Source of the DNA: Diorhabda sublineata
Taxonomy: Eukaryota; Arthropoda; Insecta; Coleoptera; Chrysomelidae
DNA: 64,000 nt
Direction of reading: 5' to 3'
NCBI RefSeq assembly: GCF_026230105.1
Contig: NC_079478.1
Coordinates: forward strand, 29,899,653-29,963,652
Below are positions 24,755-38,330 of this stretch, one piece after another. Position 1 is the first letter of the stretch, and each line of letters begins with the position of its first letter. A program made the translations under genes and the position numbers. The notes under the pieces were generated by a model. That model searched no databases. It worked only from the letters and a program-made list of their open reading frames with translations, and was not told the origin of the DNA.

Positions 24755-25160
24755 TAGCTTACTGTTGGCCAGGCGGTGACTGATAATAAAGGCAATAGAG
24801 GAAGAAGTATCATTCGACGATTTCCCGAAAACGGAAACGGTCCCGAGGCAGGGATCCCGGCATCAGCAGGCTTGGTGATCGTTCATCGAACGCCGGCTAT
24901 AGAAACCGATTTCCAAACCATTGTACATGTTCTTTATTGGTGTGGTCTTCTTCCACTCGACTTTATATAGTTGGATTCGAATTATTACCGCCGTTTACTA
25001 TATATCTCTAGGGATAAGTCCGAAAAGGAATGGAAAAACAAGTCACAGTAGCGGTAGAGAATGTGCTATCTGGTTTATTGGGTTTATTTAGGGACTGTTT
25101 TCGCAGTGACGTTATGTTTATATTTTACATTAGTTCGCGCCGGGTTAAAACCTAGATGGT
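24755..25160. other. GC-rich island of unknown nature
   Basis: This is the most GC- and CpG-rich stretch in the window, with strings such as TTCCCGAAAACGGAAACGG, GAGGCAGGGATCCCGGCATC and GTTCGCGCCGGG. A plus frame at 24776-24970 covers its core. A separate small frame from 25030 reads MEKQVTVAVENVLSGLLGLF. Neither matches a protein family I recognise. It could be an exon, a promoter-type CpG patch, or a transposon fragment. The sharp change against AT-rich flanks is what is seen; the rest is guesswork. Confidence 0.35.
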
Positions 25161-28100
25161 CTCGTCGTATAACCCATGTGTATGTAAATTTGTTTGTTAT
25201 CTTCGAAAGTATATATTCAGAAACAAAAAAATATTAAGTGACTTGTTTTGTTATAAAATATTCTCTCATCTGTTATACAATAAAGATAATAGCATACATT
25301 ATGGAACAAATTTTTTGGTAATAATTCATTTTAGATGATAATCCATCGGTTCCTCGACAATAAATATATCGGCGACCACATTCTTGTTGCACATTATGAA
25401 TAACTTCCGGAGTAATTATTTCATGTAACTATATTCATCTTCCTCTACCGATCAAACTCCTGAACACTAGTTTAAAAATATCACGTGTACAATTCGAGGC
25501 TATATCAACTTCTTGTAACTTTTGTTCGTAGAAATTATAAGTGACGTTCTCCTGTAAGATTCTCTTGTAACAAATAAGGGCAAATATTTGCTATTTCAAC
25601 GAAATCTTGATATTCCAATGATGTTGAGCATGAGCTCCAATCATCCAGGTTGGATTATACTTAGTCCAATATCTGGGATTTTAACATTTAACTGAAGCAT
25701 CATGGCAAAGTATAGCCTTATCAGAAAACATCTTTTGTTTAGTGAAATTTAGATTACGACAACATGAATCTAGCAAAATGTCATTTGGTTACACATACAG
25801 ATCGAGATCATTATCGTTGACTTTTGGTATAACTGAGTTTTGTATTCATCTTCTTTCCAAATACGTTGGATAGAGAGAAATTGGTTTGTAGAAAGAATTT
25901 TCAAAAAATAGACAAACAAAGACGATATAGAGGTGTATTGAATAGAAGGAATAGCGGCAATAGTATTTGAAACCGTGCCAGAGCTGGAAGAATATAATAG
26001 GATATAAAAAGCAGAGAATAAGAACTAGAAGGCGAGAATTGAAGTTATAACCCTTAGAATTCTGAGCATGGCAGAAACAATACAAACAATGGACACCAAA
26101 ATGACAACACTCATCGAAAATCAGGAAAAGAGGAAAGCAAAGGAGAAGGAAACAATAATAAGATAATAATAAATAAGAGCCCACAAAAACAATCAACGGA
26201 ATCCAGTGTTACAGAAGTCAAAAACACGAAAAAGAGAAAGAAATCAGAGAGGCAATCCTCCGAGGAAGAACGGTTTTTTCAAGCGCACGTGTGTGTATGT
26301 AAATCGTGCCATTTGGATACGGGCCGTTGAGATATGCTGTCTTTTGCTTTTTTCTTACCTTATGGCATCTAGCATTTTAATTATTTTGATCAGTTTTATC
26401 ACCTGTTAATCAGGTGATAGATCTACCTAATTCCTTTCAGTTATATTCATTTTTAAATCGTTCACCCTACACTTCATTTCATCCCATTCCAATGTACTGG
26501 GTAAGGAACAAAGAAAGGACTTCGACCATATCGCAGGAACGGATCATTTTACAGATTTAGAGAGACGAAAAATACATAGTGGTCTTGAAAAACACGTGAA
26601 AATTATTTTCATAATTTGAAATCCACCACTAGAGGGCGTATTTGTAAATATAATATAAAAAAATAGATTAAGCCTAGTAATCGATAAATGCGCAGAATTT
26701 ATTGAATAATTGGATTATCGTGTATTAAGTACAACTTAACTGTGTGATGTTTGATAAATTTTGCTTTTTCGATTTTATATTTTCAAATATAAATAATTTC
26801 TACGTGTTTCTTTTTTTATAATTTTTGCCCCCTGAAAAATGTAATATAATGACTTCCTGAAATATGGCTAGCAGCCGTTAACTCAGTACCATTAAAATAT
26901 CAGTTTTATATCAGGTATTTTATTTCACTTACCTTAATATAATCTGTCAAATACTCAAAAGCATCTAAAACTAAAGAACTAAATTTGCTTATTTAGACAC
27001 TCTGGAAAAACGTTATAGGAAATCATAATCAGTTCCAGATGCAAAAGAACGTAAAGTTACTTGCAGATTCCCTTTTGCTGAGTCTCTAGGTCTCGAAACA
27101 GTATTTATTTTTTGAATTGCAGAAGCCCTTACTTCATATTCTCTGATGTCTTCAGTTTCTATTTGCTCATATTCATTAAAAGCTAATTTAATTTTTTTTC
27201 CACTTTACTTTGCGAGGATATGTTATCATCGAAGAACACACACTGCTACTCGCCGTACCAAAATAGCTCGGTCTAGTGCTAGGCCAAATACTCAACGTAG
27301 CTATGCGGCATGGCTTCTGAACAAATCTCAACAAATTTCTATGCATTGGGTTTCATTTGAAGTGAAGTAATTTACCACATTTTGATGTGAATATGTACTA
27401 AGTGGCCAGATAAGATGATATTGTATCAAAAAAAAAACGTAGAAAGTTCTTTACTTCTCAAGATTTTTAAGAATATAATAAAATTTGAGCCACACAAAAT
27501 AAGAGATATGACAACTATTGCAATAATGTTATTTTTAAAACATAATATGAGTCATCTAGCGATTTTGCAACTATTTATAGATTTCCAAGACCCTCGCCTC
27601 ATATCTTGAACTTTCAATTAACTGGAATCTACTCAATGGATGTTTAAAAAATATTTTTACTGCAATCAAAAACTTTATCTCCTTAATGACTGAACAAATT
27701 TCAATAAACTTGACACCGTTGAAAGAAGCATTCATCACTCTATAGAATCCATCTTAGCGATGATATATCTACTTCTTGTTTTTAAAGCTATAGGGCGAAT
27801 ATTGATGTAATCAAAAAATTGCTAAATGCTCTAAAAATTGAATGTTACAATTTTGTTTGTATTGATTAGTCAGTGAGTAAATTTTTCTACAATTGATGAA
27901 TTCAAACTAATTAATGGTATATATTTAAAAAAAATTGTCTGGTATTAATATAATTCAATTCTAGAACTAGGGGGACGGACTGCAGTTCTTTGCTTTTTCT
28001 CTCCCAAATAATCTACACACCTTCTGCAAGATACAATCTCATCAAGTGCCTCCCTAAGCGGTAGAGTTCTTCAAGGTGGCTAATTATAAGTTTTAGATGA

Positions 28101-30189
28101 ATTTTATTAAATCCAAATCGTTCATAGTCCATATCGTATCAAAGTTTCAACGGAACTGTTTAGATTGATCTAGCCCTGGATCAACCCTTCTCAAAGTTCC
28201 TCTTCCAACCTACTGAAACTATTTCTTATAATACACTTAGTAACATCACAAAAAGACCAAAAAGGGTTATTAGAGCTCATTTTCAGGTGAATGAATAAGT
28301 ACCTCAAATTCCATTGTTTCTTGTATATCCAAGAATCCAGAATTCTGAAGTAAATATGAATGATTTAGATTATATCTCTCTATTATTATCTATAAATATT
28401 GTTCTTGACATCATTTTTTATTTTGTTTCTTTCTTCCAGAATTTAATAGCTTGTATGCCCTTATATATTATACTTACAAGTGAGTTGAAGTTAAATGAAA
28501 CGTAGTTTTGCTGTAGATAATCAATACTCTTATCATCTAATACATTCACGTCTTATCATATAATTCGGAAGACTTTTTTATATTTCGATTGCTTAAGCAA
28601 ATTCTAACCACAAACTTGCAATTTTGTGGAACATAATGAATGAGAGATACAAACTAAGAGAACTAAGTTTCAGTTCCGTAACAAGTAATACTGGTTCGTA
28701 TAGAAGCATTTGTGCATGCAACGCTTGTTAAAACTGTTCAAACAGGGGAATTAAAGAGAAACCGAAATGAAATAATGTTATTTCGGCGTATGAGAATTAC
28801 GGGATACTATGCAGATGTTCCCTGGAAGCAAATTGTATGTTTCAAACTAGTAAAATCAATCTACGGTATGTAATTTGTGAATGCGTTATTATGAGATTTT
28901 GTGCCCATTAACAACATATTATTTATAGGTTTCAATTGAACAATAGGCAGTTCGTGCAAAATTATAACATGTGGATACAAAACCGGTGTAATAATGTAAC
29001 GTTTTTTATTTGATAGTACAGGCTATAGATATTCCATTTTAAATTCGTACCTTTCTACTATTATTTCCTCCAATTTGTATCCATTTTCTATTTTTACAAC
29101 GCTCTATGCGAACCTTTCAGTGTTTGAAACAAAGCTGGAAGTCTGTCATCTTTTCCAGAATTCCTGTCTTTCACAGTTTCAACCTTTTCAACATTTATTG
29201 TTAATTCCACTTCAGGAAAGGAATTTTAATCGTACAGCGCAGGTGAAAACGACTTCAAACATTAGAATTTCAGGCATCAAAATCTGCAGTACAGATTCTT
29301 TATCATACAGTTTAGAGTCAGATTAGAATTTTTCCGACATTTCGAGAATCTGTTACGTCTTCTTGGCCATATTTACATGATTTATGTCCCTTAAAACACG
29401 TGCACGTGGTAATTGTTCCCTGCTGTAACATTCTTACAATGAATTATAAGTTCCAATCACGGTTTTCCCAAGTTTTCATTTTAATTCATTCTTTACTATT
29501 TCAACTGGCGAAACATAGAAGATAACCGTGATATTAACAAAGGAAAACTTTATAGTTACCATCACTATTGTTGATTTAATAAATTTCCAACAAAAAAATA
29601 TTTTGTTAAGTGATATTTTAATAAAAATATTTTGCAAATTGTTTGAGGTTAGTACCCTGAAATAATTATATTTAATTAATTTCTCACCTCTAAAAATAGG
29701 TTAAGAGGGAACAAACCTTGGAGATTGAAAATTGCAAATACAGAAGTGATTTCTTTTCTGCGGAGTTTCGAAATTTCAAGTATAGAACAAAATCAATATT
29801 AAATTCAAATTAGCTGTTAATTAGTATCATTCCGAATATTATAAAATCCATTACTGCTCTAAGTCAAGACGTCATAAAAGAAACAAGGTAGACAAACTGA
29901 GAAAATGAACAACTAGTTCGTAATTAGATGAGAAAATAACAAATACCTAACAAACCCACGTTGAAATTTAGAGACATTACAATAAAATTCTAGATAACTA
30001 AAATAAGTTGTTGTTGGATTAGTAGTCGTTAGACATCTTGCAGCCTTCACTTATTATTTCAAAATGGAATGCTCTATATAGTTTCGTTAAAAATAATGTG
30101 TCTTTTTATTTGAAGTATTTTTTGATATTTCTTTATTAAAAAAAATAATAAATTATGAAGTATGAACCTATGCCGTAATTTAAAAAACA
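25161..30189. other. Mostly unassigned AT-rich DNA
   Basis: A purine-rich patch at 26065-26300 reads on the plus strand AETIQTMDTKMTTLIENQEK and later NTKKRKKSERQSSEEE. It could be an ORF1 (gag-like) fragment of a LINE, but this is weak. The 116-codon minus frame over 25846-26196 is the antisense of that patch. The palindrome CACGTGCACGTG occurs near 29398-29409. No gene can be supported. Confidence 0.25.
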
Positions 30190-30420
30190 AATAAAATCAG
30201 TTGTGCTATAATGCAAGTTTTCGAATGAATTAATACCATTTTTATATAAGTTTCCAGAATCACAGCTACTTTAATGCTGCGACATGTTTCATGGAAGTCT
30301 TCTTTAACATCATATGAATCCACATCTAGTTTGTGAAATAACCCCACAAAAAATCGTGCAGTGGTGTTAGATCTGGTGAGCGGAGAGATCAAGTAGTCCG
30401 TTGTGTCTTTCGTAGATTCT
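30190..30420 (-). mobile_element. Tc3-like transposase, C-terminal fragment
   Basis: The minus strand at 30335-30382 reads RSPDLTPLHDFLWGYF without a break. This matches the third catalytic block of arthropod Tc3-like transposases with the DUF4817-type N-terminus, where RSPDLTPLDFFLWG is nearly invariant. The following codons, in a shifted frame, are poorly preserved. The family cuts and pastes into TA sites; this copy keeps only the last part of the gene. A fuller relative lies at 40440-41180 on the plus strand. Confidence 0.65.
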
Positions 30421-32179
30421 GGTTACACGTATACAAGAAAATATAAATACTCCTCATCAGTCAACGCATTTTATTATAAACAGAATCCAATCAAATCATC
30501 CTTACCACCTGTAACCCAACTCTTTGGAAACGAATTGATTAGCGGTTAACCAATAATAGGCATTCAGAACATCGATATTATGAAATCGACTTTTATCGAT
30601 TCAAAATATTTGTCAATTACCGAATGAAAATATTTCTATTCTCAATTTCCTATACACTGCTTGTGTTTATTCCATTTGTTTTATTTACTATTCTAAAGGA
30701 CGCATAAGGGTTAACATCAATATATGCAATAACATAATTATAATTCACACAGAGTTTGAGTGTGAAACATTGTTTAAGATCGAACGGCTGCTCAATTTCC
30801 ATGTATTTTACATGACAACGTTGTTATGAACCCGCTCGTTGAATATTTTTCACCACAAATTAGCTGTATAACAAAGTATTCATCTGAACTGAATATTAAT
30901 GGCATTGTAGATACTTATAATGTTATTGAATATTTTTATCTAAAACGTATAGATAGTGGATAGAACAAACAGTTATTTCATAGGTTAATTACACCAATTG
31001 TTATAATGACCTTTCAAAACATTTTTTTCAAACGTTAAGTCTCTAGCCAAAGGACTGAAGCAACTTAAAACAACTTGTAGAGTGAAGTTCGGAAATAAGT
31101 TCCATGAAATCCGTTTAATTTTGAATTAAATAAAAACCTGAATATATATCGAGAATTTTATTTAGATAAAACATATCTCACAGTTCAACGCTTTATAAAG
31201 ATAGTTGCTCTTCGTTTAATCATACTTTGCGCTTGTGACTGGGTGAGTGAGTTGTTTAAAAGAATGTTTGTCTATGAACTGAGAATTTCACCAAAAACTA
31301 TGGCTTTTAGAGCCTAATCTACCGAGCTCCATTAGAGATGTTTATTAGATGATTCAAGAACTGACCACATTACCACTTGACCAACACTTGAGTGTTTAGT
31401 TTACCTCTAGTGTTTGGAAACGATAATTTGATTATGGAGATGCACATCAGACAGTCTTGTTGTAGTGGTGGTGTACACTATTCAGTGTGATAATCATAAA
31501 CAGTTCTACAAATTCCAAATTATCTATCATAAAATTTGCATTGCTATTAGAATTATGAAGACTATGCTTAAGAAATAAAATTTTCTGCAGATTTCCAAAT
31601 AGCCCATTGCCAAATTATCATAGATTAGGCCAAGCATGATAGATGAGATATATTTTTTGGGTAGTTCTTGGTAACGGTAGAAAAGGGGCCTAGCTGATGT
31701 GACTTCGCGTCTATATTAGTAAACGTTACTAATACGCGGATAACATGATCAATTTTTTAGAGCTTATTATTTATATTATTGGCGACATTAATTTTTATAG
31801 GAAGAAATGCAAAAATTTACTGATTATTGACAATGAAAATTTAAAAAAATATGACATACAATGTTGTAGTTGGACGTCTATTATAGAATGATATAACTAA
31901 TATGGAATCATGCAACAAAAGGGAATGTTCTATTGATACAATAATGCATCATTATTTATTCAACATACTTGGCCATAAATGATTCACAATGATTTTTGAA
32001 AATTGTTGAAAGGGGTTCAAATATCATTAAAATCGTACGGTAATCACTATGGGGTTTTAGGTCATTAATCAGAAAAATTTCACTTGAACGAAGGTATCCT
32101 AATGAGTTTATTTCTTATTTCTCCTATAACGTGGTTTCAATCAATAAATGTAAAATTCACGCTACGTAAGGGTACTTGA
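30421..32179. other. AT-rich non-coding DNA
   Basis: I see no gene or repeat that can be supported. Confidence 0.3.
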
Positions 32180-32740
32180 CCGCCAGTTGAATTAAACAAT
32201 ACGGAAATACCACAAGCAGATAGTGCCAAATATGTAGGAATCCACCTAGACAAAAACTTAACTGGAAATAACATCACAAAAAAAGGAAACAACTCTATAT
32301 AAGAGCAAGAGAACTACATTGGTTGATAGGGAAAAATCGAAAGTCTCACTTGTAAACAAAGTCCTTACCTACAAATCTGTCATCAAGATTAAATGGACAT
32401 ATGTGGGATTACGATTCCAAATCTGATACAAATATTATTCAGAGATCCCAATCTAAAATACTCCGTCAACTAGTAGATACTCCATGGGATGTAAGAAATC
32501 ACACCATTCACGTGGACCTGGGAGTGCCCACTGTACAAGAAGTTATCTATGAGAGGGTCATCAAATACCACAAAACTATAAAAGCTCGCCCAAATCCTCT
32601 ACTAGAGGAGTTGTTAACGGCACTAAACGCGAAAAGACTCAAAAAACGTTGGTCAATAGACCTAATATGAGGTATAAGCCCATAGAATGTAAAATATTTT
32701 CTGATTGTTAATAAAAACTTGTAATAAAAAAAAGAATATT
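32180..32740 (+). mobile_element. Jockey-type LINE, 3' end
   Basis: The plus strand begins NNTEIPQADSAKYVGIHLDK, then after frameshifts reaches LHWLIGKNRKSHL-like codons. The frame 32401-32670 reads IIQRSQSKILRQLVDTPWDV, HVDLGVPTVQEVIYE and ARPNPLLEELL. This is the region after the reverse transcriptase core of insect Jockey elements, where PW-x-V-x-N and DLGIPTV are typical. An AT-rich tail with AATAAA-like words and a short A run follows at about 32700-32735, marking the 3' end. The 5' truncation point is near 32180. The open frame of 89 codons is a remnant, not a host gene. It is the best preserved Jockey piece here and is related to 3980-5870. Confidence 0.85.
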
Positions 32741-35019
32741 CTGGGGTGTACTTGAATGTTTGACTATAAAACAGTGTACAGTAAAGTAAATTGATATATA
32801 AAATTTTAGGAGAACATCAATATATTGATGTATCATTATTTTTGTATTATTATTTTTAAAAACAAGCAAGTATGCCTGTAATAAATGATGTCAATTTTTA
32901 ATGATGAAACTCGGAAAAAATCTGGATCCGACAATTGTATAACGATAGTGCAAATAAAGTTGTAGAAAATATAGCTGCATTTTTCTAAGTTCCAGATTTG
33001 GATTATTCACGGATACCGATTGTGTATTTCGTGTTTGAAGAAACAACGATGGTTTCCATGAAGGTCATTAGAGAAAATGGTTTTAGGAGGATTAGCTACT
33101 ACTTTGACTGTTACATAAATTATAATATCCACGACAATTTCAGGAGAAGTGCTTATGATATGTATTTAATAAACAGAGAAATCGAAAGTTTTGATATAGA
33201 TTCGTGAAAAGACAGGAGGTCAAAAACCTGCCAGACTTTTATTTGGTAATCTTCTGTGGACTTGGTGTATGGTAGCAAGCCCGATAAATATGCAGCTGAA
33301 TAAGATTTCACGTAAAACACCTGTTCAATAGAGAAATGTGACTGTTGTTTGTTGTTTGACAGCAAGCTCGGTAAACATTCCGCTGGAGGTATCTGCATAA
33401 ATCCTGTTAGTCAGTAAGATATGAGATTTCTATATGACTTCATGCTTAGCTTTAAGCTCTGAGCATCTGGAAAGTAAACTGTATGAATTTATATTTAGCT
33501 GAAAGTCAGTGGAATTCCGAAAATATATTGAGAAAAAACTCTTTCATGTTGCCGATAAGTAAAAAAAGTGGTAATCTGTATAAAAAATTAAATAACCTAC
33601 AAAAATTTCGCAAGAGATCAATCTTGATAAAGAGATAAAATCTTCCAACGGCGACGACGATATTGGACGCAGATAGACAGCTCTAAAGAATAGAAATGTC
33701 TATTCTATTGATGAAATTTGTTGGAAGGATGGTTGATAGTCGTTCTTGGAATGTGGCAGGATGTTAGTCGAGCTTCCATGCAATGATGTTTAACAGCAAT
33801 AAAAAAACTTCTGAGTCTGATATTTTGAATAGTGCTATCGGCTATTTGAAAAATCTAGCATCTAGTATCTTTTTGATAAGAACTATATTTCATATATATG
33901 AAGAAAAACGTGCTGTTGAAAATTATGGAGGTGTATAAATTTTGTACCAAATGTTTGTCGATCAGAACGAAATAGAGAGATTTAGTTTTTCACCATATCA
34001 GTGTCAATTTGAACCAATGGAATTGCGTGTACGAAAGTGAAGGTGTCGTAGCAAGACTAATACAAATGAAAAATAAAAGACCTTTAAAAAATCTCACAAG
34101 TGGAAACTGTAGTTGAAACTAGAATAAAACTAAGAATACGAGCTCTTTCTATTTTATACCATCTCTTACGGTGTGGAATGGCTTGTTTTCTTCATAAAAT
34201 ACTCTTGAGTTGTGCACCCTAATTAATAAGTCATGTTACTACGAATGCAACTTCCATCTCACTTTCACATTAGAAAGCACAATGTTAATAATTATTTCTT
34301 TGTTAATTTTCTCGACTGATCAAAGATCCGCATACCTTTTCTAATTAGGAATGCTGTAGGGTTCACTACTGAAATATCTTTCCCAACATTTTCTATATCA
34401 AGCATCTGAATGTTTGTATTGAACATATCATGGACTTGGCAAAAGAAAACATTGCCCTTGGCAATTTTAATAAAAGAGATTGGCTATTACCGAATTCAGA
34501 AATCTCAGCACGTTTTGGAATTTCATCTCAAATGTTGTATATGAGAAAAAGACAAAGGTATACTACTAACATGAAACTATTATTTCGTTAATAGTCTTAT
34601 ATAAATCGATCCACGATATACAGCCAGTTTAAGATCACAATTGATAAATTTGCTAAACTTTTAATGCAGTAAGGAAATGAGGAAATTGTAAAATAATGAG
34701 GTTGTCCAGTAAACAATATTTTCTCTGGATAAATTATCATAATTTCAGGACTCTTTCTACAGAACATTAGTTTAACAAAAAGTCTATGTCTATATGACGA
34801 AATTGACAATTTGCATAATGATATTAATTAATAGATCACCTATAACATGAGCATCAAAACAAAAATCTGTTTCAACCACAGAAAATTAAAAAAATGAATA
34901 TTTTGATTCAAATTTTATATAATAAATGTAGATAATTGAAGTCGGATATTTAAAAAAAAATCGAGTCATCTCTCTTTAGAATGTATAAAGTTTTGCATAT
35001 TTTCTTAAATAAAAAAACT
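32741..35019. other. Unassigned DNA with a small internal duplication
   Basis: Two related stretches occur at 33271-33300 and 33359-33387: AGCAAGCCCGATAAATATGC and AGCAAGCTCGGTAAACATTC. Plus frame 32998-33207 and minus frames 33153-33398 and 34597-34809 match nothing I know. Confidence 0.25.
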
Positions 35020-36000
35020 TATTATTTGGTATATAATAATAACTATGGCAACAATCTTCTTAATGAGACGGACATATGCCTCTCCTAATGTTTCTCATAT
35101 AATTTTATCTTGTTTCAGTTGCCTACTACTTTCTTAATATTATCAAGCCAGCGTTTCTGAGGTTTTCCTACTATTCATCTGGTCTCTATTGGTCGCCATG
35201 TTGTAATCTTTGTAGTTCATCTTTCTTTGTCTTGTCTTTGAACATGAACTACCAACTTCCATTTGAACAATACGCTTTATGTGACAACTATACGTCCTCT
35301 GATTTTTTCGGAATTGATCTTATCTCTGAGCGAGATTTTTAACATAGCTCTCTCCATAACTCTCTGTGTTGTTCTTAGTGGACTTAGCTTTTGCTGTGAG
35401 TGTGATCCATACACATTAATCTTTGATTCACTGGGAATGGTTGGGTTCCTTAGGATATGATTAAAGCTTAGGGAATGCTGCCAAATTCAAAGCAATTCTT
35501 CGTCTAATTTGGTGTTCTGATTATTCATGCCTAAATTTATATTTCAACCAATACTTATAGGCATTTAATAATATAACGTTCATATTCAACTCAATATTCT
35601 TTGCTGCCAAGTTAAATTTCTCTACGCTCACTAATATCACTTGGAATTGAGACTATATCGTCTACAAAGTGCAGATTGATTAAGTGGGATCGCTCAATTC
35701 GTATCCCCTCTTGTTCCCTTGATAGCTCTTTAAATACGTCTTCTAAAGCAAGCGTAGATAATTTGGAAATATCGGGTCTTACTGGGCGACTCCTCGTTGT
35801 ATTTTCATTTTGTTAATTTGTAGATCTTCGAATTCGAACTTGTAATTTGGCATCGAGATTTACCTTTCATATATGTTTGAGTATCTTGAATTCCTACCCT
35901 GTACTTTGGTTTTACAAATGCCCGTGTTTCTATGGAATCAAATGCTTTATAAAGGCTAGATGAAGATAAGGTGAGGAACTCATTAATATCACAACGTATT
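35020..36000 (-). mobile_element. RTE-like non-LTR retrotransposon, reverse transcriptase 3' half
   Basis: Read on the minus strand, about 35900-36000 gives an AF-x-K-x-FDSIET block, and 35760 a GV-R-Q-stop-DPISPKL block. The core HFVDDIVSIPSD lies near 35643-35680, with the catalytic aspartate pair kept. Then follow NVYGSHSQQKLSPLRTTQRV, MERAMLKISLRDKI near 35320-35370, and GRPQKRWLDNIKKV at about 35120-35170 with an R-G-x-C-P end. This order and the MERAMLGISLRDR and RWxDDIK motifs are hallmarks of the RTE-like LINEs often misannotated as craniofacial development protein 2. Stops and frameshifts are frequent, and the endonuclease half is absent. The 3' end is near 35020. Confidence 0.85.
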
Positions 36001-37139
36001 GCAATGAACCAGAGAATGGTTCAGCTATTTGTGATTATTATCAACAGTTTCTAGTTGATATTTACAAAACTAAAGAGAGAATGGGAATTATTTGAGAACA
36101 TCGAAGGTAACTTGCCACCCCTTAGTTTGTATTTGATAATCAGTAATCATAGTTTACTACTTGATTTGAGAAGAATTATTAATATCATTAAGCATTTTTC
36201 GACAACAAAACTATTACTCGAAGTTTATAAATAGGACGCAAAACTTAACTATCAATTTTAACCGCCATAGAAGTACCGAACGTTTCATGAACTCGTTTCA
36301 TGTCTTTAAATCCTACATAATAAAAAAATATTGTTGTCCTATCTGTTACTTAAAGGGCAACCACAAAAGCCATCGTGTGAGAGTTCTGGCGATTTACAAC
36401 CACATTATATACTAGTTTTTCTAATACATCAAAATTTTCACGAACAAATTATATCTAAATCAATTTCTTTCAATTAACATGAACATTCTTGTGGGTTCAT
36501 TCCTCGGGGATATTACATTGAAAATTACATTAGAAAGGTTGATATGTCAATAATTGTAACTGTTCTTTGATCGTAAATTTTTCTGAAAATATCTAACAGC
36601 CTTCGGCGGCATATACTGTCAACTGGTGAGAGTGTGTAATTTTTTAGTTTTGTAAAGAAAGCTTTTGATATAAAGTAGTTATTAATAATTGGTATCATAT
36701 ATTAAATAATTCACTCCAATTTACTCCACTGTGATTTATAAGATATAACAATTTCTAAAATTTCATGCAAATGCCTTAACAGGTAAACAATTTAATTCCC
36801 TTGTCAGATCAATTTTAGATATTTTAAACAGTTTATATCCCTAGGGTTCAGAATTTCTCCACAAAATTATTTAATGAAAGCTTACACAAAATCGACGATG
36901 TTAACCTTACAACAAAACTTTCGCAAATTAGTAGAATGCTCCATTTTGTGCAGAGGGTATATTATATGGGATGTACTCAGTAACAATGAATCATGATAAC
37001 GTGGATATCCTGGAATAAGCCACTGTATAGACCCAAAAAAAATTTTAGCTTTTTGGAGAACGTCAATACGAAATACAAATCGATTTATGATCAAAACACA
37101 ATCAGTGTAGAAGAAAATGATATTACAATATGGTACACA
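36001..37139. other. AT-rich non-coding DNA
   Basis: I see nothing here that can be supported as a gene or repeat. Minus frame 36882-37094 has no recognisable relative. Confidence 0.3.
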
Positions 37140-37600
37140 CGTGGTTCAAAACATGGGAAGAAATAATGGAGCTGGGGTGGAAGGGTATGTGTGATATAAC
37201 TACAATCAAAGGAAAGCTTCAAGAATTCCAAGTGAAAATTTACGCAATTAAGAAATATGATAGCTGATAGAAACTAGCAAAAAAGAACCTGAATTGATTA
37301 AAGATATACAACACAGTGAAGCTAAAAGAAGCGATGACACCATTGAGCAACTACATTTAGAACAGAAGATCGGCTCTAAACCTTTCAACATAGATTGCCC
37401 CTGGAATCAACATTCAAGTTTGTGGAAACAGAAGACTGCAGATTCTGTGGGCTCGGTAAAAAAACACCTATCTATTTATTCGTTAGAGCAGAGTACAACA
37501 TAGTCTCACAACTCAACAAATGGAAGCATACTGCAAGACTGAACACAACTGAAACGATTTCCTGGAATTTACTGAAGGATCAGAAATAAAAAAACTACCT
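37140..37600 (+). mobile_element. LINE with RNase H domain, C-terminal fragment 1
   Basis: On the plus strand a GAGVEGYV stretch resembles the first RNase H strand. A later KIYAIKKYDS matches the F-x-A-E-x-x-A-I helix. After a long degenerate part, DCRFCGLGKKTPIYLF near 37430-37480 matches the CRFC-x-E-E-x-E-T-x-x-H-L zinc-knuckle that closes RNase H-bearing Jockey/I-group LINEs. Two short frames overlap here in different phases, a sign of frameshifts. It directly abuts a mariner remnant on the opposite strand, so one of the two probably interrupted the other. Confidence 0.7.
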
Positions 37601-37639
37601 GCTTGACGAGAAGGTCCTCGAAAATTGGGTGGATATGGA

Positions 37640-38330
37640 GCACAATAAAATTTTCTCAGAGAATCTTCTCACAGCTTCAAGTGAAACCGTAAGATGAGGA
37701 AATGGGAGAAATTGTTGGGAACGGATCTGGTAAATACGGTGGGAGGTCAACTAGTTCGAAGTGTAATACTTGAATTTTTACTATGGCGATTACCGAAGTG
37801 TGAGAACGTGTGTTGTCTTGAATGAGAAGTGCCTCGTTTTACTTCATATGCGATCGCTTCTTCGCTATTTCTCCCTTCACCTTATAAAGCAATGAACTAT
37901 AATACTCTCTTTTTATTGTTTCAGTTTTTTGAGGATCGTTGATGAACATAGTCCCATGACTATCTCAAAAAACAATCGCCATTACTTTCTCTACCTATGA
38001 AACAGTTTTTGCCGGTTTCGAAGCAGGTTGCAATCTACTATCTTGACTATTTTATTCGTTTCTGGAGTATAGTAGTGTATACAGGCATCATCTTAGTTTA
38101 CATCTTATGAACCTAGGCCAAAAATCCAACCCATTTTGCTTGACCTGCATAAATTAGGCCTGCTGAATATTTATTCGAATGCGCTGATGATCTGGACAAC
38201 ACTCAGGCGAATGCATAATTCTTTAGTCATTATAAGGCAAATCCTCGTCGATTGCTACTTTCACCTTTGTAACCCCAATTCGCTAGTCCATAACCATTTG
38301 GTGGACTTTTTGACCTTTCCCAAATCGTAT
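37640..38330 (-). mobile_element. Mariner transposase remnant, second lineage
   Basis: The minus strand reads DHQRIRINI (about 38180-38210), DFWPRF near 38110-38130, then HYYTPETNKIVK near 38040-38077. These correspond to the linker and first catalytic block DETWIHYYTPETK. The second catalytic block LIQDNTRSHTSVIAIV at about 37787-37832 is intact, with its aspartate kept. The third block reads LPPYLPDPFP near 37725-37755. Spacing and motifs fit mariners of the DD34D type whose transposase carries HQDNAPAHTS. Several frameshifts and stops are present, and I could not identify terminal repeats. It differs clearly from the family at 41875. Confidence 0.8.

Noticed and set aside
25846..26196. 116-codon minus-strand frame rich in C, F, L and Y
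   Set aside because: It is the antisense of a purine-rich plus-strand patch that reads as a charged, possibly LINE ORF1-like peptide. Its composition follows from that and shows no domain.
29398..29409. CACGTGCACGTG palindrome as a regulatory site
   Set aside because: It is a 12-bp chance-level palindrome containing two E-box words, with no gene nearby to give it meaning.
35263..35460. 65-codon plus-strand frame
   Set aside because: It is antisense to the RTE-like reverse transcriptase, whose MERAMLKISLRDK block lies on the other strand.
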